NCBI RefSeq assembly: GCF_022340925.1
Contig: NZ_JAJDNA010000042.1
Location: 1 to 45,611 of the forward strand
Reading direction: 5' to 3'
Origin: Thiocapsa sp.
GTDB taxonomy: Bacteria; Pseudomonadota; Gammaproteobacteria; Chromatiales; Chromatiaceae
Length of the DNA stretch: 45,611 bases
The first letter of the stretch is position 1. Each line of letters begins with the position of its first letter. Under the pieces are notes generated by a model. The model saw only the letters and a list, made by a program, of their open reading frames with translations, was not told the DNA's origin and searched no databases. Below, piece by piece: positions 22,967 to 32,170 of the stretch. Both the position numbers and the translations under genes were made by a program.

Positions 22967-23217
22967 GCAGTCGAGTGTCGTGCTTCGAGACTGCCGCCCG
23001 GATGCCCCGGTGCGCGTTGATGCGATGCGCGTGCGCCCCCGGGGTGCTGTCGGCCCGGCGTTGGCCGGCGCTTTCATTGGCCAGGGGGGTTTCTATCACA
23101 GCGAGATCCAGAGCATCTTCTGCCACGTTGGTCGCCATTGTCCCGCACGTCGCTCCCCCGAACGAGCTCGGTCTGTGGTGGTCATCGCGCTTCGGCCTGG
23201 CCGGTCCAACCGGCTAG
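22963..23217 (+). pseudogene. lhaA: Degenerate C-terminal remnant of lhaA (PucC/LhaA family)
   Basis: LhaA, a 12-helix membrane protein for light-harvesting 1 assembly, normally lies between bchM and puhA. Only about 250 bases lie here. One frame encodes [19 protein letters not shown] then SEIQSIF; after an apparent extra T at 23121 the next frame continues [14 protein letters not shown] and ends [15 protein letters not shown]. Joined, this resembles the C-terminal helix and tail of LhaA/PucC (YHxEI..LFATLVAIGPLV ... FGLAEFPG), recalled from memory. The ATG at 22963 overlaps the bchM stop, as an intact lhaA would, but about 400 codons are missing. Alternatives are a short unrelated frame or a sequencing error that hides a longer C-terminal fragment. 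Confidence 0.65.
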
Positions 23218-23242
23218 CCATTTGTCCTACGGAGGTCACACC

Positions 23243-24010
23243 ATGTCAGCAGCCATCACCAGCTATGTCGACGTCGCCCAGCTCGTGCTCTACGTCTTCT
23301 GGTTCTTCTTCGCCGGGCTGATCTTCTACATCCGTCGTGAAGACAAGCGGGAGGGTTATCCGCTTGAGTCCACTCGCGGCGGTCAGATCAAGATCGTCGG
23401 CTTCCCGCCGATGCCTGAGCCCAAGGCATTCGTGTTGCCGCACGGCGGTGGCACCGTGTATGCCCCGCGTGCCGAGGCGCCCGCCAAGGTCAACGCGACA
23501 CCCGCACTCCCCTACCCGGGCTCCCCGCTGATCCCCAACGGCGATCCGATGCTCTCCGGCTTTGGACCGGGCGCCTCTCCGGATCGCGAGAAGCACACGG
23601 ATCTCACCTTCGAAGGCGCGCCCAAGATCGTCCCGCTGCGGGTCGCGACCGACTTCTCGATCGCCGACAAGGACCCAGATCCGCGCGGGATGACGGTCGT
23701 CGGTTGTGACGGCGAGGTCGGGGGTACGGTGACCGATGTCTGGGTGGACCGGGCGGAGCCGCAGATCCGCTACCTGGAGATGCAGGTCGGCAAGGGTGGC
23801 AAGAATGTGCTGTTGCCAATCAACTTCACCCGTTTTGACAAGAAAAACCGGCAGATCAATGTCAAGTCGATCCGCGGCAAGCACTTTGCGAACGTCCCGG
23901 GTTTGGCGAAGCCGGATCAGGTCACGCTCTACGAAGAGGACAAGATCTGCGCCTACTACGCGGGCGGGCATCTGTACGCGACGGCGGATCGCTCAGAGCC
24001 TCTGTTGTGA
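23243..24010 (+). CDS. puhA: Photosynthetic reaction centre H subunit PuhA
   Basis: The H subunit caps the cytoplasmic face of the reaction centre and tunes electron and proton transfer at QB. The 255-residue protein has one N-terminal membrane helix ([20 protein letters not shown], about 14-33), the conserved [10 protein letters not shown], and a cytoplasmic beta-barrel with [20 protein letters not shown], ending near [18 protein letters not shown]. The ribosome site ACGGAGG lies at about 23229-23235, ahead of the ATG at 23243. The stop overlaps the puhB GTG start by 4 bases. Confidence 0.98.
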   Translation: MSAAITSYVDVAQLVLYVFWFFFAGLIFYIRREDKREGYPLESTRGGQIKIVGFPPMPEPKAFVLPHGGGTVYAPRAEAPAKVNATPALPYPGSPLIPNGDPMLSGFGPGASPDREKHTDLTFEGAPKIVPLRVATDFSIADKDPDPRGMTVVGCDGEVGGTVTDVWVDRAEPQIRYLEMQVGKGGKNVLLPINFTRFDKKNRQINVKSIRGKHFANVPGLAKPDQVTLYEEDKICAYYAGGHLYATADRSEPLL

Positions 24011-24663
24011 GGGAATATGACTTCGAGCCCGTTCGAGGCTTGCCCGAGCATCTCCCCCCCGGTGAGGAGATGCTTTGGCAGGGTGCGCCGCGCTGGACCA
24101 CCTTGGCGCGGCGTGCCTTTCATGTCGGGACCGTTGCCCTCTATTTCGGCTTAATTATCCTGTGGCGGGTCCTCGCGGACCTGTCCACCGGCGAAGCCCT
24201 GGCCACGGTCGTGGTCGGGGCACTCTGGATGCTTCTGCTCGGGCTCGTCGCCATCGGTGCCCTCGCACTCCTCGCCTTCGCGATGGGTCGTTCCACGGTC
24301 TACACCATCACGTCCCGTCGCGTGGTCATGCGTTTCGGGGTCGCCCTGCCCATGATCGTCAATTTCCCCTTTGCCCAGATCCGATCCGCTCAGATGAAGC
24401 GCTATCTCGACGACACCGGGGACATTCCGCTGGTGCTGGCCGAGTCTGCGCGGGCCTCGTATCTGGTCCTGTGGCCGCATGTCCGTCCCTGGCACTTCAC
24501 TCGCCCGCAGCCCATGCTCCGGGCCATTCCGGACGTCGCCAAGGCCGCCGAGATCCTGTCCAATGCGCTCGCAGCCTTCGCCGCTCAGTCCGAGAGTCCC
24601 TTAGAGCAGCTTGAGGAGCGGCCGGGGCAACATGCCGCGTCGAGCGCTGCGCCGTCATCCTGA
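24007..24663 (+). CDS. puhB: Photosynthetic complex assembly protein PuhB
   Basis: PuhB is a membrane protein needed for reaction-centre assembly. The 218-residue product starts [20 protein letters not shown] followed by [17 protein letters not shown], which is typical of PuhB. It has hydrophobic helices around [17 protein letters not shown] and [20 protein letters not shown], then a bacterial PH-like domain ([18 protein letters not shown]). The GTG start at 24007 is inside the puhA stop, so the two are probably translated together. A short variable tail follows. Confidence 0.95.
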   Translation: MREYDFEPVRGLPEHLPPGEEMLWQGAPRWTTLARRAFHVGTVALYFGLIILWRVLADLSTGEALATVVVGALWMLLLGLVAIGALALLAFAMGRSTVYTITSRRVVMRFGVALPMIVNFPFAQIRSAQMKRYLDDTGDIPLVLAESARASYLVLWPHVRPWHFTRPQPMLRAIPDVAKAAEILSNALAAFAAQSESPLEQLEERPGQHAASSAAPSS

Positions 24664-24675
24664 TGAGGTTGAGCC

Positions 24676-25131
24676 TTGAGTGAGTTTCACGATCGCCCCT
24701 TTCCTCGGGGCGTCTTGATCGCAGTGGCGTCCCTGATCGGTTTTACGATCTTGGCAATCGCCGTCGCCCGGCTGTCCGGCTTCGATCCAAGCCAGGGCCC
24801 TCGGCCTGCCGAAGTCGCGGGCCGCGACCTGCTTTTCATCGAGATCGGGCAGGGCGAGCTGGCCGTGCATGACGCCGCCAGCGGGAGCTTGTTGGAAACC
24901 CTCCCAGCCGGAGAGGACGGTTTCATTCGAGGCGTACTGCGGACCTTGGCACGCGAGCGCCGGATACATGACGTCGAGCCCGACGCGCCCTTTCGACTGA
25001 GTCTCCGGGAAGACGGGCACGTCACCCTGGAAGACCGCACGACTGATTTCTTCGTCGACCTCAAGGCCTTCGGCGCGACCAACGAAGCGGCCTTCGGGCG
25101 GTTCTTGTCCCCGCTGCCGGCAGTGCAATGA
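24676..25131 (+). CDS. puhC: Photosynthetic complex assembly protein PuhC
   Basis: PuhC assists organisation of the reaction centre-light harvesting 1 core. The 151-residue protein has one N-terminal membrane helix (GVLIAVASLIGFTILAIAVA, about 11-30) and a periplasmic domain with the family blocks LLFIEIGQGELAVHDAASG, EDGFIRGVLRTLARERR and DVEPDAPFRL. The start is an unusual TTG at 24676, supported by GATGAGG seven bases upstream; no ATG or GTG fits in frame. It lies 12 bases after puhB. Confidence 0.93.
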   Translation: MSEFHDRPFPRGVLIAVASLIGFTILAIAVARLSGFDPSQGPRPAEVAGRDLLFIEIGQGELAVHDAASGSLLETLPAGEDGFIRGVLRTLARERRIHDVEPDAPFRLSLREDGHVTLEDRTTDFFVDLKAFGATNEAAFGRFLSPLPAVQ

Positions 25132-25535
25132 GGCGATGCCCCGCCATGCCAAGGCTGTGCCTTGCCCCAGCCTTTGCTCCTCCCGAGTGAGCGAAGCCAC
25201 CCCTGAATGGGGGCCTGCCTGCTATCATCACGATCTGCGACCGCTCCGCCTTGGGTCCGGCGCAACGACGCGCGCAATAGGCGTCTCGATCGCGGCACCG
25301 GCCGTCCGGTCGGCCACCGCCGGCGATGCGGATCTCCTCGTCGGACCGGGGCAGGATGACGTTGCAGGGCGCGCGCCGCAACCGGTCCACTCGATCTGGC
25401 GACGGCAATCGACGCGGGTCGGGTCCCCGGTCCGCCACCCGCCCGCCGGCCTCGGCCGCGAACGACCGATCAACGCCGTCTCACTGGGGGTCGCCGCCTG
25501 CCGGCCGGCATCGGCCAGAGAATAGGGCGCAATTC
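25132..25535. other. Gap between puhC and puhE, where acsF is often found
   Basis: About 400 bases without a supported gene. Frames on both strands are open (plus 25136-25525, minus 25061-25438) but Arg/Pro/Ala-rich, with no ribosome site and no similarity to AcsF or any family I know. CCCCTGAATGGGG at about 25201-25213 is a small inverted repeat. Confidence 0.5.
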
Positions 25536-26450
25536 ATGCTCGAATACGGTTTCCCTGTCCTGTATGCGCTCGGACTCTGGTGGTTCAGCACCGGGCTCGT
25601 GCTCTATCTGGATAATCTCCCGGGGCGGACCTTTGGATGGACGATGTTGGGCGGCGCCGCAGTCTTGGCTGTCGCCCTGTTCGCGCTGGTCGTCAGCAGC
25701 ACGTCCACATCACTGATCGCGGCCTATGTTGCCTTCACCTCGGGCGTCACGGTCTGGGGCGTCTTGGAGATGAGCTACTTCACCGGGTTCGTCACTGGTC
25801 CGCGCAAGACACCGTGTCCCCAGGGTTGCTCGGGTTGGAGACGCTTCGGCCTGGCGATCCTGACGAGTCTCTACCATGAGCTGGCCGTGCTCGCGGCGGC
25901 CGGCTTCCTCGTCCTGATCTCCTGGGGTGAACCCAATCAGGTTGGCGCTTGGGCCTTCGTGATACTCTGGCTGATGCGCTGGAGTGCCAAGCTGAACCTG
26001 TTCCTCGGCGTTCCCAACCTCAACGACTGGCTGCCGGATCACCTCGCCTATCTCAAGACGTATATGCCGAAACGCAGCATGAACCTCTTGTTCCCGGTTT
26101 CCGTGACACTGCCGACGGTCATCGTAGTGCTGCTGGCGTCCCAGGCGTTGGGTCCGGACGCGCGCGATTTTTCGTCCGTGGGTCTGATCCTGGCTGCAAC
26201 CCTCTTGGCCCTCGGCATCCTCGAGCATTGGTTGCTGGTGCTTCCACTTCCCGATGAGGCCCTGTGGGCCTGGGCGCTGCCGCCTCGCGACAGCGAGGCG
26301 GGCAACGACCCGGAGACTTCCGTTCCCGAGACGCTGGGGCAGAAGACGATTGCGCTGCGGCAAAGGGCCGCCTTCCGGGCAATATCGAAGACCGCTCGCA
26401 TGCGTGAGTCCGGACCGGGGAATCGGGTCGGGTCGGTCCCTGGCGGTTGA
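25536..26450 (+). CDS. puhE: Photosynthetic complex assembly protein PuhE (DUF3623)
   Basis: PuhE modulates photosystem assembly and bacteriochlorophyll accumulation in Rhodobacter. The 304-residue protein has about seven membrane helices and the family sequence GVLEMSYFTGFVTGPRKTPC followed by GCSGWRRFGLAI, LYHELAVLAAAGFLVLISW, and WSAKLNLFLGVPNLNDWLPD. The C-terminal 60 residues are hydrophilic and variable. The ATG at 25536 starts the conserved LEYGFPVLYALGLWWFSTGL. The open frame extends further upstream without homology. Confidence 0.94.
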   Translation: MLEYGFPVLYALGLWWFSTGLVLYLDNLPGRTFGWTMLGGAAVLAVALFALVVSSTSTSLIAAYVAFTSGVTVWGVLEMSYFTGFVTGPRKTPCPQGCSGWRRFGLAILTSLYHELAVLAAAGFLVLISWGEPNQVGAWAFVILWLMRWSAKLNLFLGVPNLNDWLPDHLAYLKTYMPKRSMNLLFPVSVTLPTVIVVLLASQALGPDARDFSSVGLILAATLLALGILEHWLLVLPLPDEALWAWALPPRDSEAGNDPETSVPETLGQKTIALRQRAAFRAISKTARMRESGPGNRVGSVPGG

Positions 26451-26838
26451 CGCCCGACCGCGAAGCGGCCGCTTGACGGTCTGGCCTTTGATTCGGTCGC
26501 GATGCTGGACTAGGCTTGATGCCGGGATTGGCACTGCGGGGCAGCGCGCGACAGGACCGGCTCGAAATCGATACCCGCCTTGACTCGAATCATATCGAGT
26601 TGCTCAGGAATCAGCTACCGTGCAGGGAAGTGTGCGCGGGTTGATGGCGCGACGATCCACCCGACTCCCGAATGAGCGAGCTTGAGGCTGCAGGACAGCG
26701 GCTCGGCGCAAGGGTGCAACCGGCTAGCCGGATGCTGAGAGCCGATGTCGGGATTGACCCGGTCTCACTCATGATCAGACAGAAGCGGCTGCGCTGGCCT
26801 GGTCGGCTTCGCGTTTGACCCGTTCTTGAGGAATTCTC
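26451..26838. other. Intergenic region upstream of bchE
   Basis: About 390 bases with no supported gene. CTCGA-ATCATA-TCGAG (26584-26599) is a small inverted repeat that could be a regulator site. Anaerobic control of bchE is expected, but I found no good FNR-type box (TTGAT-N4-ATCAA), no exact TGT-N12-ACA site, and no clear -35/-10 pair. Confidence 0.45.
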
Positions 26839-28494
26839 ATGCGAATATTGATGATCCAGCCAAACTATCATTGCGGTGGTGCGGAGATCGCGGGAAACTG
26901 GCCGCCTGGTTGGGTGGCATATATCGGCGGCGCCCTCAAGCATGCAGGTATGACGAATGTGCGGTTCGTCGATGCCATGACCTATGACTTCTCCGACGAC
27001 AAGCTGCGCGAGATCATTCGGGTCAACAAACCGGATGTCGTCCTCGCGACCGCCATCACCCCTCAGATCTATAAGGCGCAGACCACGCTCCAGATCGCGA
27101 AGGAAGAGCTGCCCGATGTGGTCACCGTCCTGGGCGGCATTCATGCGACCTTCATGTACACCCAGGTCTTCAGCGAGGCACCCTGGATCGACTACATCGT
27201 GAGAGGCGAGGGGGAGGAGATCGCGGTCGCGCTGCTGAAGTCGATCGAGGAGGGCACACACCTCAAGGACCGCAAGCGCATCTGGGGGATCGCCTACATC
27301 GACGACGACGGTCAGGTCGTCGCGACCCCCGCCCGTCCGGTGATCGAAGACCTCGACACCTTGACGCCCGACTGGTCCTTGCTTGACTGGGACAAATACA
27401 TCTACACACCGCTTAACTGCCGGGTCGCCGTACCCAACTTCGCGCGCGGCTGCCCCTTTACCTGCCGGTTCTGCTCACAGTGGAAGTTCTGGCGCAAGTA
27501 TCGACACCGTGACCCAAAGAAGTTTGTGGACGAGATCGAGACCTTGGTACGGGACTACAACGTCGGCTTCATGATCCTCGCGGACGAGGAGCCCACGATC
27601 TTCCAGAAGAAGTTCGTCGCTCTCTGTGAGGAGTTGATCAAACGGAATCTTCCGCTCTACTGGGGCATCAACACCCGCGTGACCGACATCATGCGTGACC
27701 GTGAGCTCTTGCCCTTGTATCGCAAGGCCGGTCTGGTCCATGTCTCGCTCGGGACCGAGGCGGTCTCCCAGTTGAACCTCGACACCTTCCGCAAACAGAC
27801 AACCGTCGAGCAAAACAAGCTTGCCGTCCAGCTCCTGCAGAAAGCCGGGATCGTGGCGGAGGTCCAGTTCATCATGGGTCTCGAGAACGAGACGCCTGAG
27901 ACCATCGAGGAGACCTACCAGCTCGCCCAGGACTGGAAACCCGACATGGCGAACTGGAACATGTACACGCCCTGGCCGTTCGCCGAGCTCTTCGAGGAAC
28001 TCGGCGACAGGGTAGAGGTGCGCGACTACTCCAAGTACAATTTCGTGACGCCCATCATGAAGCCCGAGGCGATGACTCGAGAGCAGGTGCTGAAGGGCGT
28101 GCTGAAGAACTACGCGCGTTTTTACATGCGCAAGAGCTTCTTCGAGTATCCCTGGATCAAAGATAAGTTCCGCCGACGTTACATGCTCGGCTGCCTGAAG
28201 GCCTTCGCGAAGACGACCGCGTCCAAAAAGTTCTACGACCTGGAGCGGCTCAAGATGAAGGGCATGTCCGCCGAGGTGGATCTGGGTTTCGACGCGTCAA
28301 AGGTCCTGACCGTCGAAGAGATCGCGCAATTGAAGCGCGATCGCCCCGACCTCGCCGCAGATATGAATTTCAAGGGTACCCCGGTCAAGATCGTCGCCTG
28401 CGGTGCACCGGATGAGCTGCAGGTTAGCGAATCTGATCTGCCGATCAGCGCGGCGGTCTCGAAGCCCAAAATGACAGCAGTCCAACCTGATTAA
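26839..28494 (+). CDS. bchE: Anaerobic Mg-protoporphyrin IX monomethyl ester cyclase BchE
   Basis: A cobalamin-dependent radical-SAM enzyme that forms ring E using water-derived oxygen, the oxygen-independent counterpart of AcsF. The 551-residue protein has an N-terminal B12-binding fold (ILMIQPNYHCGGAEIAGNWP; TVLGGIHATFMY), then the radical-SAM cysteines C205, C209 and C212 (RGCPFTCRFCSQWKFW). Conserved ADEEPTIFQKKF and VEVQ-type blocks follow. It starts about 390 bases after puhE and is followed by hemN 13 bases later. Because no acsF is seen, this organism may make bacteriochlorophyll only without oxygen, although acsF could lie elsewhere. Confidence 0.97.
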   Translation: MRILMIQPNYHCGGAEIAGNWPPGWVAYIGGALKHAGMTNVRFVDAMTYDFSDDKLREIIRVNKPDVVLATAITPQIYKAQTTLQIAKEELPDVVTVLGGIHATFMYTQVFSEAPWIDYIVRGEGEEIAVALLKSIEEGTHLKDRKRIWGIAYIDDDGQVVATPARPVIEDLDTLTPDWSLLDWDKYIYTPLNCRVAVPNFARGCPFTCRFCSQWKFWRKYRHRDPKKFVDEIETLVRDYNVGFMILADEEPTIFQKKFVALCEELIKRNLPLYWGINTRVTDIMRDRELLPLYRKAGLVHVSLGTEAVSQLNLDTFRKQTTVEQNKLAVQLLQKAGIVAEVQFIMGLENETPETIEETYQLAQDWKPDMANWNMYTPWPFAELFEELGDRVEVRDYSKYNFVTPIMKPEAMTREQVLKGVLKNYARFYMRKSFFEYPWIKDKFRRRYMLGCLKAFAKTTASKKFYDLERLKMKGMSAEVDLGFDASKVLTVEEIAQLKRDRPDLAADMNFKGTPVKIVACGAPDELQVSESDLPISAAVSKPKMTAVQPD

Positions 28495-28507
28495 GCGGGT
28501 CGAAGAC

Positions 28508-29875
28508 ATGGCGCCTCGATTGCCTTCCAGTCTGCCGCTCGAGCTGCTCGATCGATTCGCGCAGCTGCCCCCGCCGCTGGGGTGCGCGTTGCCCACCTCG
28601 CGGCTGGCCGGCGATGCGGCCTTTTGTGATGCCCATTACAAGGAAGCACTCGTCGGGCTGAGCTCGCGTCCGCAAGAGCCTTTGGCTGTCTACGTGCACG
28701 TGCCCTTCTGCCACGTGCGCTGTCTCTATTGTGCCTGCAACACCACCATCACGCACAGTGAGGAGAAGGTCGACCAGTACCTGGATGCGTTGGATCGCGA
28801 GATGGCGCTGGTCACCGACGTGCTCGGGCGGGGAAGGTCGGTCGCTCAGCTCCACGTCGGTGGGGGTACGCCGAATCACCTCAACGAGCCTCAGCTCGCG
28901 CGCTTGATGGAGATCGTCGAGCGGCACTTTTCCCTCTCGGACCAGGCCTGCACCTCGATCGAATGCAATCCACGTCGCACCTCGGCGGGTCAGCTCGATC
29001 TCCTCTACGGGCTCGGATTCCGGCGGATCAGCTTCGGTGTGCAGGATCTCAACGCGGACGTACAAAGAGCCATTGGCCGGGTGCAGTCGTTGGATATGGT
29101 CCGCGACGTCTTCCTGACCGCGAGGGAGACCGGGTTCGAGACCATCAACCTCGACCTTGTCTACGGTCTGCCTTTCCAGACCGCCGGGAGCTTCCAGGCG
29201 ACCCTCGATCAGATCGTGGCGCTTGGCCCCGATCGAATCGCCTGCTTCAGCTATGCGCATGACCCGGCGAGCCGTCCGCACCAGCATGCGATCAGCGCGG
29301 ACCACCTTCCTTCCGCCACCAAAAAGCTTGCGCTGTTCCATCAGGCGGTTCAGTCATTTTCGGCAGCGGGTTACCGTTGGGTCGGCCTAGACGTGTTCGC
29401 GCGGGAAACCGATGAGCTGACCAGCGCCCAGGACGAGCGACGCTTGTACCGCAATGCGATCGGCTATACGCCCATGCCTGCAAGACAGGTGCTCGCGTTT
29501 GGCCCAAGCGGGATCGGAGAGGTGTGCGGGACACTCGTGCAGAACCAACCCGACCTCAAGGCTTGGCAGCGCTCCGTCGTTGACGGCATTCTGCCGGTGG
29601 CCTGGGGCCTTCGCTTAAGCGAGCGCGATCGGCGGCGTCGCGAGGCCATCCTCTACCTCATGTGTAACCTGGAGCTGCCTGCCACCTCCGCGCAGGGGCT
29701 CGAAAGCGAGTATGAGAGCCTCTGCCGCAATGCCGGTTACGGCCTGCTCGAAGTGACGGATGACGGTGTCCGCGTGACGCCAGAAGGTCGCTATCTCCTG
29801 CATGGCTTGTGCGTCGAGCAGGACGCCTCCGTCGATTGGGGCAGCACCCAATGGCGGGCGACGGCTGGGTCTTGA
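28508..29875 (+). CDS. hemN: Oxygen-independent coproporphyrinogen III oxidase HemN
   Basis: A radical-SAM enzyme that decarboxylates coproporphyrinogen III to protoporphyrinogen IX without oxygen, feeding both haem and bacteriochlorophyll. Its 455 residues are the size of E. coli HemN. The cluster-binding cysteines are C68, C72 and C75 with an adjacent C77 (PFCHVRCLYCACNTT). Further marks are LHVGGGTPNHL, SIECNPRRTSAGQ, RISFGVQDLNADVQRAIGR and LDLVYGLPFQT. Its place between bchE and bchJ suggests coordinated anaerobic tetrapyrrole supply. Confidence 0.95.
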   Translation: MAPRLPSSLPLELLDRFAQLPPPLGCALPTSRLAGDAAFCDAHYKEALVGLSSRPQEPLAVYVHVPFCHVRCLYCACNTTITHSEEKVDQYLDALDREMALVTDVLGRGRSVAQLHVGGGTPNHLNEPQLARLMEIVERHFSLSDQACTSIECNPRRTSAGQLDLLYGLGFRRISFGVQDLNADVQRAIGRVQSLDMVRDVFLTARETGFETINLDLVYGLPFQTAGSFQATLDQIVALGPDRIACFSYAHDPASRPHQHAISADHLPSATKKLALFHQAVQSFSAAGYRWVGLDVFARETDELTSAQDERRLYRNAIGYTPMPARQVLAFGPSGIGEVCGTLVQNQPDLKAWQRSVVDGILPVAWGLRLSERDRRRREAILYLMCNLELPATSAQGLESEYESLCRNAGYGLLEVTDDGVRVTPEGRYLLHGLCVEQDASVDWGSTQWRATAGS

Positions 29876-30480
29876 GCGGGTCCGCGGGCACCGGGCCCGT
29901 CAGCGCGCGTGTTGGGCCCAATGCCGTCATCCGTATCGCCGAGGCCTTGGAGCGGGATCGCGGCCAGGACGCGGTGGCCCAGGTGTTCCAGGCGGCCGGT
30001 TTAGGCCGCTATCTGGATCAGCTGCCTGAGCAGATGGTCGACGAGGGCGAGGTGACGCGCTTGCAGACAAGTCTGCGCACGCATCTCGGTATCGGCGAGG
30101 CGCGCCGTGTGTCGTTCGACGCTGGGCTGCGCACCGGGGATTATCTGCTTGCACACCGGATACCGCGCCCGGTCCAGCGTCTGCTTTCGATCCTGCCCGC
30201 CCGCTTGGCGAGCCGGCTGCTGATTGCGGCCATTCGCCGTAATGCCTGGACCTTTGCTGGGAGTGGCGCCTTCGACGGTCAGCCGGGCAACCCGACCCGG
30301 CTGTTGGTAACCGACGGCCCGATCTGCGGTGATGCGCGGGCCGATCAGCCGCTCTGTGATTTTTATGCCGGGAGCTTTGAGCGATTGTTCTCCCGGCTTG
30401 TTCATCCGCGTGCCCGCGTCAGCGAGATCGCCTGCCAAGCCAACGGCGCCGAGTCCTGTGTGTTCGAGGTCCGCTGGTAG
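29851..30480 (+). CDS. bchJ: BchJ, V4R-domain protein of bacteriochlorophyll synthesis
   Basis: BchJ was first called a 4-vinyl reductase; later work suggests it helps channel or present divinyl substrates rather than catalysing the reduction. The roughly 209-residue protein shows the family N-terminal VGPNAVIRIAEALERDRGQD, a middle region rich in amphipathic helices, and a C-terminal V4R domain with paired cysteines (LCDFYAGSFERLF; EIACQANGAESCVFEVRW). The ATG at 29851 overlaps hemN by 25 bases; a TTG at 29872 inside the hemN stop is an alternative. It is followed by an overlapping menE-like gene. Confidence 0.9.
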   Translation: MAGDGWVLSGSAGTGPVSARVGPNAVIRIAEALERDRGQDAVAQVFQAAGLGRYLDQLPEQMVDEGEVTRLQTSLRTHLGIGEARRVSFDAGLRTGDYLLAHRIPRPVQRLLSILPARLASRLLIAAIRRNAWTFAGSGAFDGQPGNPTRLLVTDGPICGDARADQPLCDFYAGSFERLFSRLVHPRARVSEIACQANGAESCVFEVRW

Positions 30481-31900
30481 CGCTGCTCGACCCGCCGTCG
30501 ATCCGGTCCCAGCCGGTCACGCGCATGGTGCCCCGCGCCGCCGTGACCTCTTCAGACCCGGTCCGACCGTCGTCGCCGGTCGGCGTCGATGGGGTCCCGC
30601 GGTGTTCGCCGATCGCGCGTTCGCGCGTGCCTCGGCGTTGCAGCGGCAGGGCGTGGAGCCCGGACAGGCCGTGCTTTGCCCCGATACGCCAACCCCGGAG
30701 GTTGTGCTGATGGCCCGCGCTCTGGCGCGGCTCGGCGCGGCGCTGTTTCCCTATCGCGCCGGACTGAGTGGCGGCGCGCTGTCGGCCCTGGCCGCCGCCA
30801 CGGGTACCGAGTGGCGTTGGTGTGCCGTGTCCGAAAAGCTGATCAGTACCGGCCGGCGACCGGTGCCCCCACCGCCCGGAGATCCGCCGCTGGCCCTCCT
30901 GGTCCGGACCAGCGGCAGCAGCGGGGCACCCAAGGTCGTGATGCTGACCCCGAGCAACCTGGCTGCCTCCGCCGCAAGCGTGAACGGCCGCGTGGGTCTC
31001 GGGGCCGGCGATGTGTGGCTCTGCTGCCTTCGATTGAGCCACATCGGGGGGCTCGCGATCCTTTATCGCTGTGCACTCGCGGGCGCAACCCTGGTGCTCC
31101 ATGAGCGTTTCGATGCCGCGGTGGTTGCGGACGACCTGCGTAGACATTCCGTGACCCATGTCTCCCTGGTGCCGCCGATGCTGGATCGGCTGCTGGCGGA
31201 GGGGGCCTCGCCTCCGCCGACGTTACGCGTCGTCCTGGTGGGCGGCCAGGCGCTGGGTCCGGCGTTGGCCGAGCGCGCGCTCGCCGCGGGATGGCCGCTC
31301 TTTCTCACCTATGGGATGACCGAGGCGGCGTCCCAGCTCGCCACCTCCCCACAGGCGATCGAACGGATCCCGAGAGGCGGTGTGGTCGGTCCTCTCCTCC
31401 CGGGTGTCCAAGCCGAGGGTGTCGGGGTTGTTGACGGCGTTGGCCGCCTGCGGTTCCGTGGACCCATCGTGATGGCCGGCTATGCCAATCCGCAACGGAT
31501 CCTTGGCCAGGGGCTCGTGAACGGTTGGCTGGAGACCGACGACCTTGGAAGGGTGGGAGAGGACGGGGTGCTGAAGGTCATCGGACGTCACGACGATGTC
31601 CTGGTGATCGGTGGCAGCAACGTCTCCGTTGCCCGGGTCGAGGCGCTGCTGGGCGCCGCTCCGGGGGTCTCGGACGTCGCGGTGGTAGGGCTCGAAGACC
31701 CGATTTGGGGCCATCGCCTCGTCGCGGTCTACTGCGGTGCCCTGGATGAGTCATCGCTCCGGGGCTGGTGTGAGCAGACCTTTTCGGGCGCCGATCGCCC
31801 GAGGGCCTTCAGACGCGTCCCCGAGCTCCCCCTTCTCGATTCCGGGAAGCACGACCGTGGGGCGATTCACGTCCTGGCGCAGGCGGCCTTGCTCACCTGA
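30458..31900 (+). CDS. MenE-like acyl-CoA synthetase / adenylate-forming ligase
   Basis: An ANL-superfamily ligase of about 480 residues, closest in size and style to o-succinylbenzoate-CoA ligase of menaquinone synthesis. Motifs are the phosphate loop VRTSGSSGAPKVVMLT, YGMTEAASQ, the LETDDLGRVGEDGVLKVIGR hinge and DVLVIGGSNVSVARVEALL. In the C-terminal SGKHDRGAI, the Lys could be the catalytic one. The start is unclear. No ATG/GTG/TTG lies in frame just after bchJ, so I use the GTG at 30458 inside bchJ; GTG 30602 would give 432 residues but cuts the likely N-terminus. Some Chromatiaceae use menaquinone, but other men genes are not here, so the substrate is unproven. Confidence 0.78.
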   Translation: MCSRSAGSAARPAVDPVPAGHAHGAPRRRDLFRPGPTVVAGRRRWGPAVFADRAFARASALQRQGVEPGQAVLCPDTPTPEVVLMARALARLGAALFPYRAGLSGGALSALAAATGTEWRWCAVSEKLISTGRRPVPPPPGDPPLALLVRTSGSSGAPKVVMLTPSNLAASAASVNGRVGLGAGDVWLCCLRLSHIGGLAILYRCALAGATLVLHERFDAAVVADDLRRHSVTHVSLVPPMLDRLLAEGASPPPTLRVVLVGGQALGPALAERALAAGWPLFLTYGMTEAASQLATSPQAIERIPRGGVVGPLLPGVQAEGVGVVDGVGRLRFRGPIVMAGYANPQRILGQGLVNGWLETDDLGRVGEDGVLKVIGRHDDVLVIGGSNVSVARVEALLGAAPGVSDVAVVGLEDPIWGHRLVAVYCGALDESSLRGWCEQTFSGADRPRAFRRVPELPLLDSGKHDRGAIHVLAQAALLT

Positions 31901-32170
31901 GTGCCGCGTCGGCGTGCCCGGCGCCCCACCGGCATGACCTGTCCATGGGTGCTTGCGGGTGACCGTCCGGTGAAGCCGGGCCGCAACGTCCGGTCAGGCG
32001 TCCGCCGGGGGGCGGCTGGTCAGCTGCTGCGGCTCTATCCGAGCGCCGCGTCGACCTGTACCATCGGCTCCTGCGGTGGGCGCCCGGGCAGCCTCGGCGA
32101 GGGGTTGCTCCGCGGCACGGCTTCGCCCGCTCATGAACGGCCAACAGGTCAAACAACCGGAGGCAGGCAG

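Noticed and set aside
25136..25525. 129-residue plus-strand frame and opposing minus-strand frame between puhC and puhE
   Set aside because: Low-complexity composition, no ribosome site, and no match to AcsF or other families.
26451..26838. FNR or PpsR box upstream of bchE
   Set aside because: No TTGAT-N4-ATCAA or exact TGT-N12-ACA site on reading through the region.
26611..27261. 216-residue minus-strand frame over the bchE promoter and 5' end
   Set aside because: Opposite-strand shadow of the well-supported bchE gene.
31901..32170. In-frame upstream extension of the DUF533 gene
   Set aside because: ATG 32171 has a strong GGAGG site; the extension is Arg/Pro/Gly-rich.
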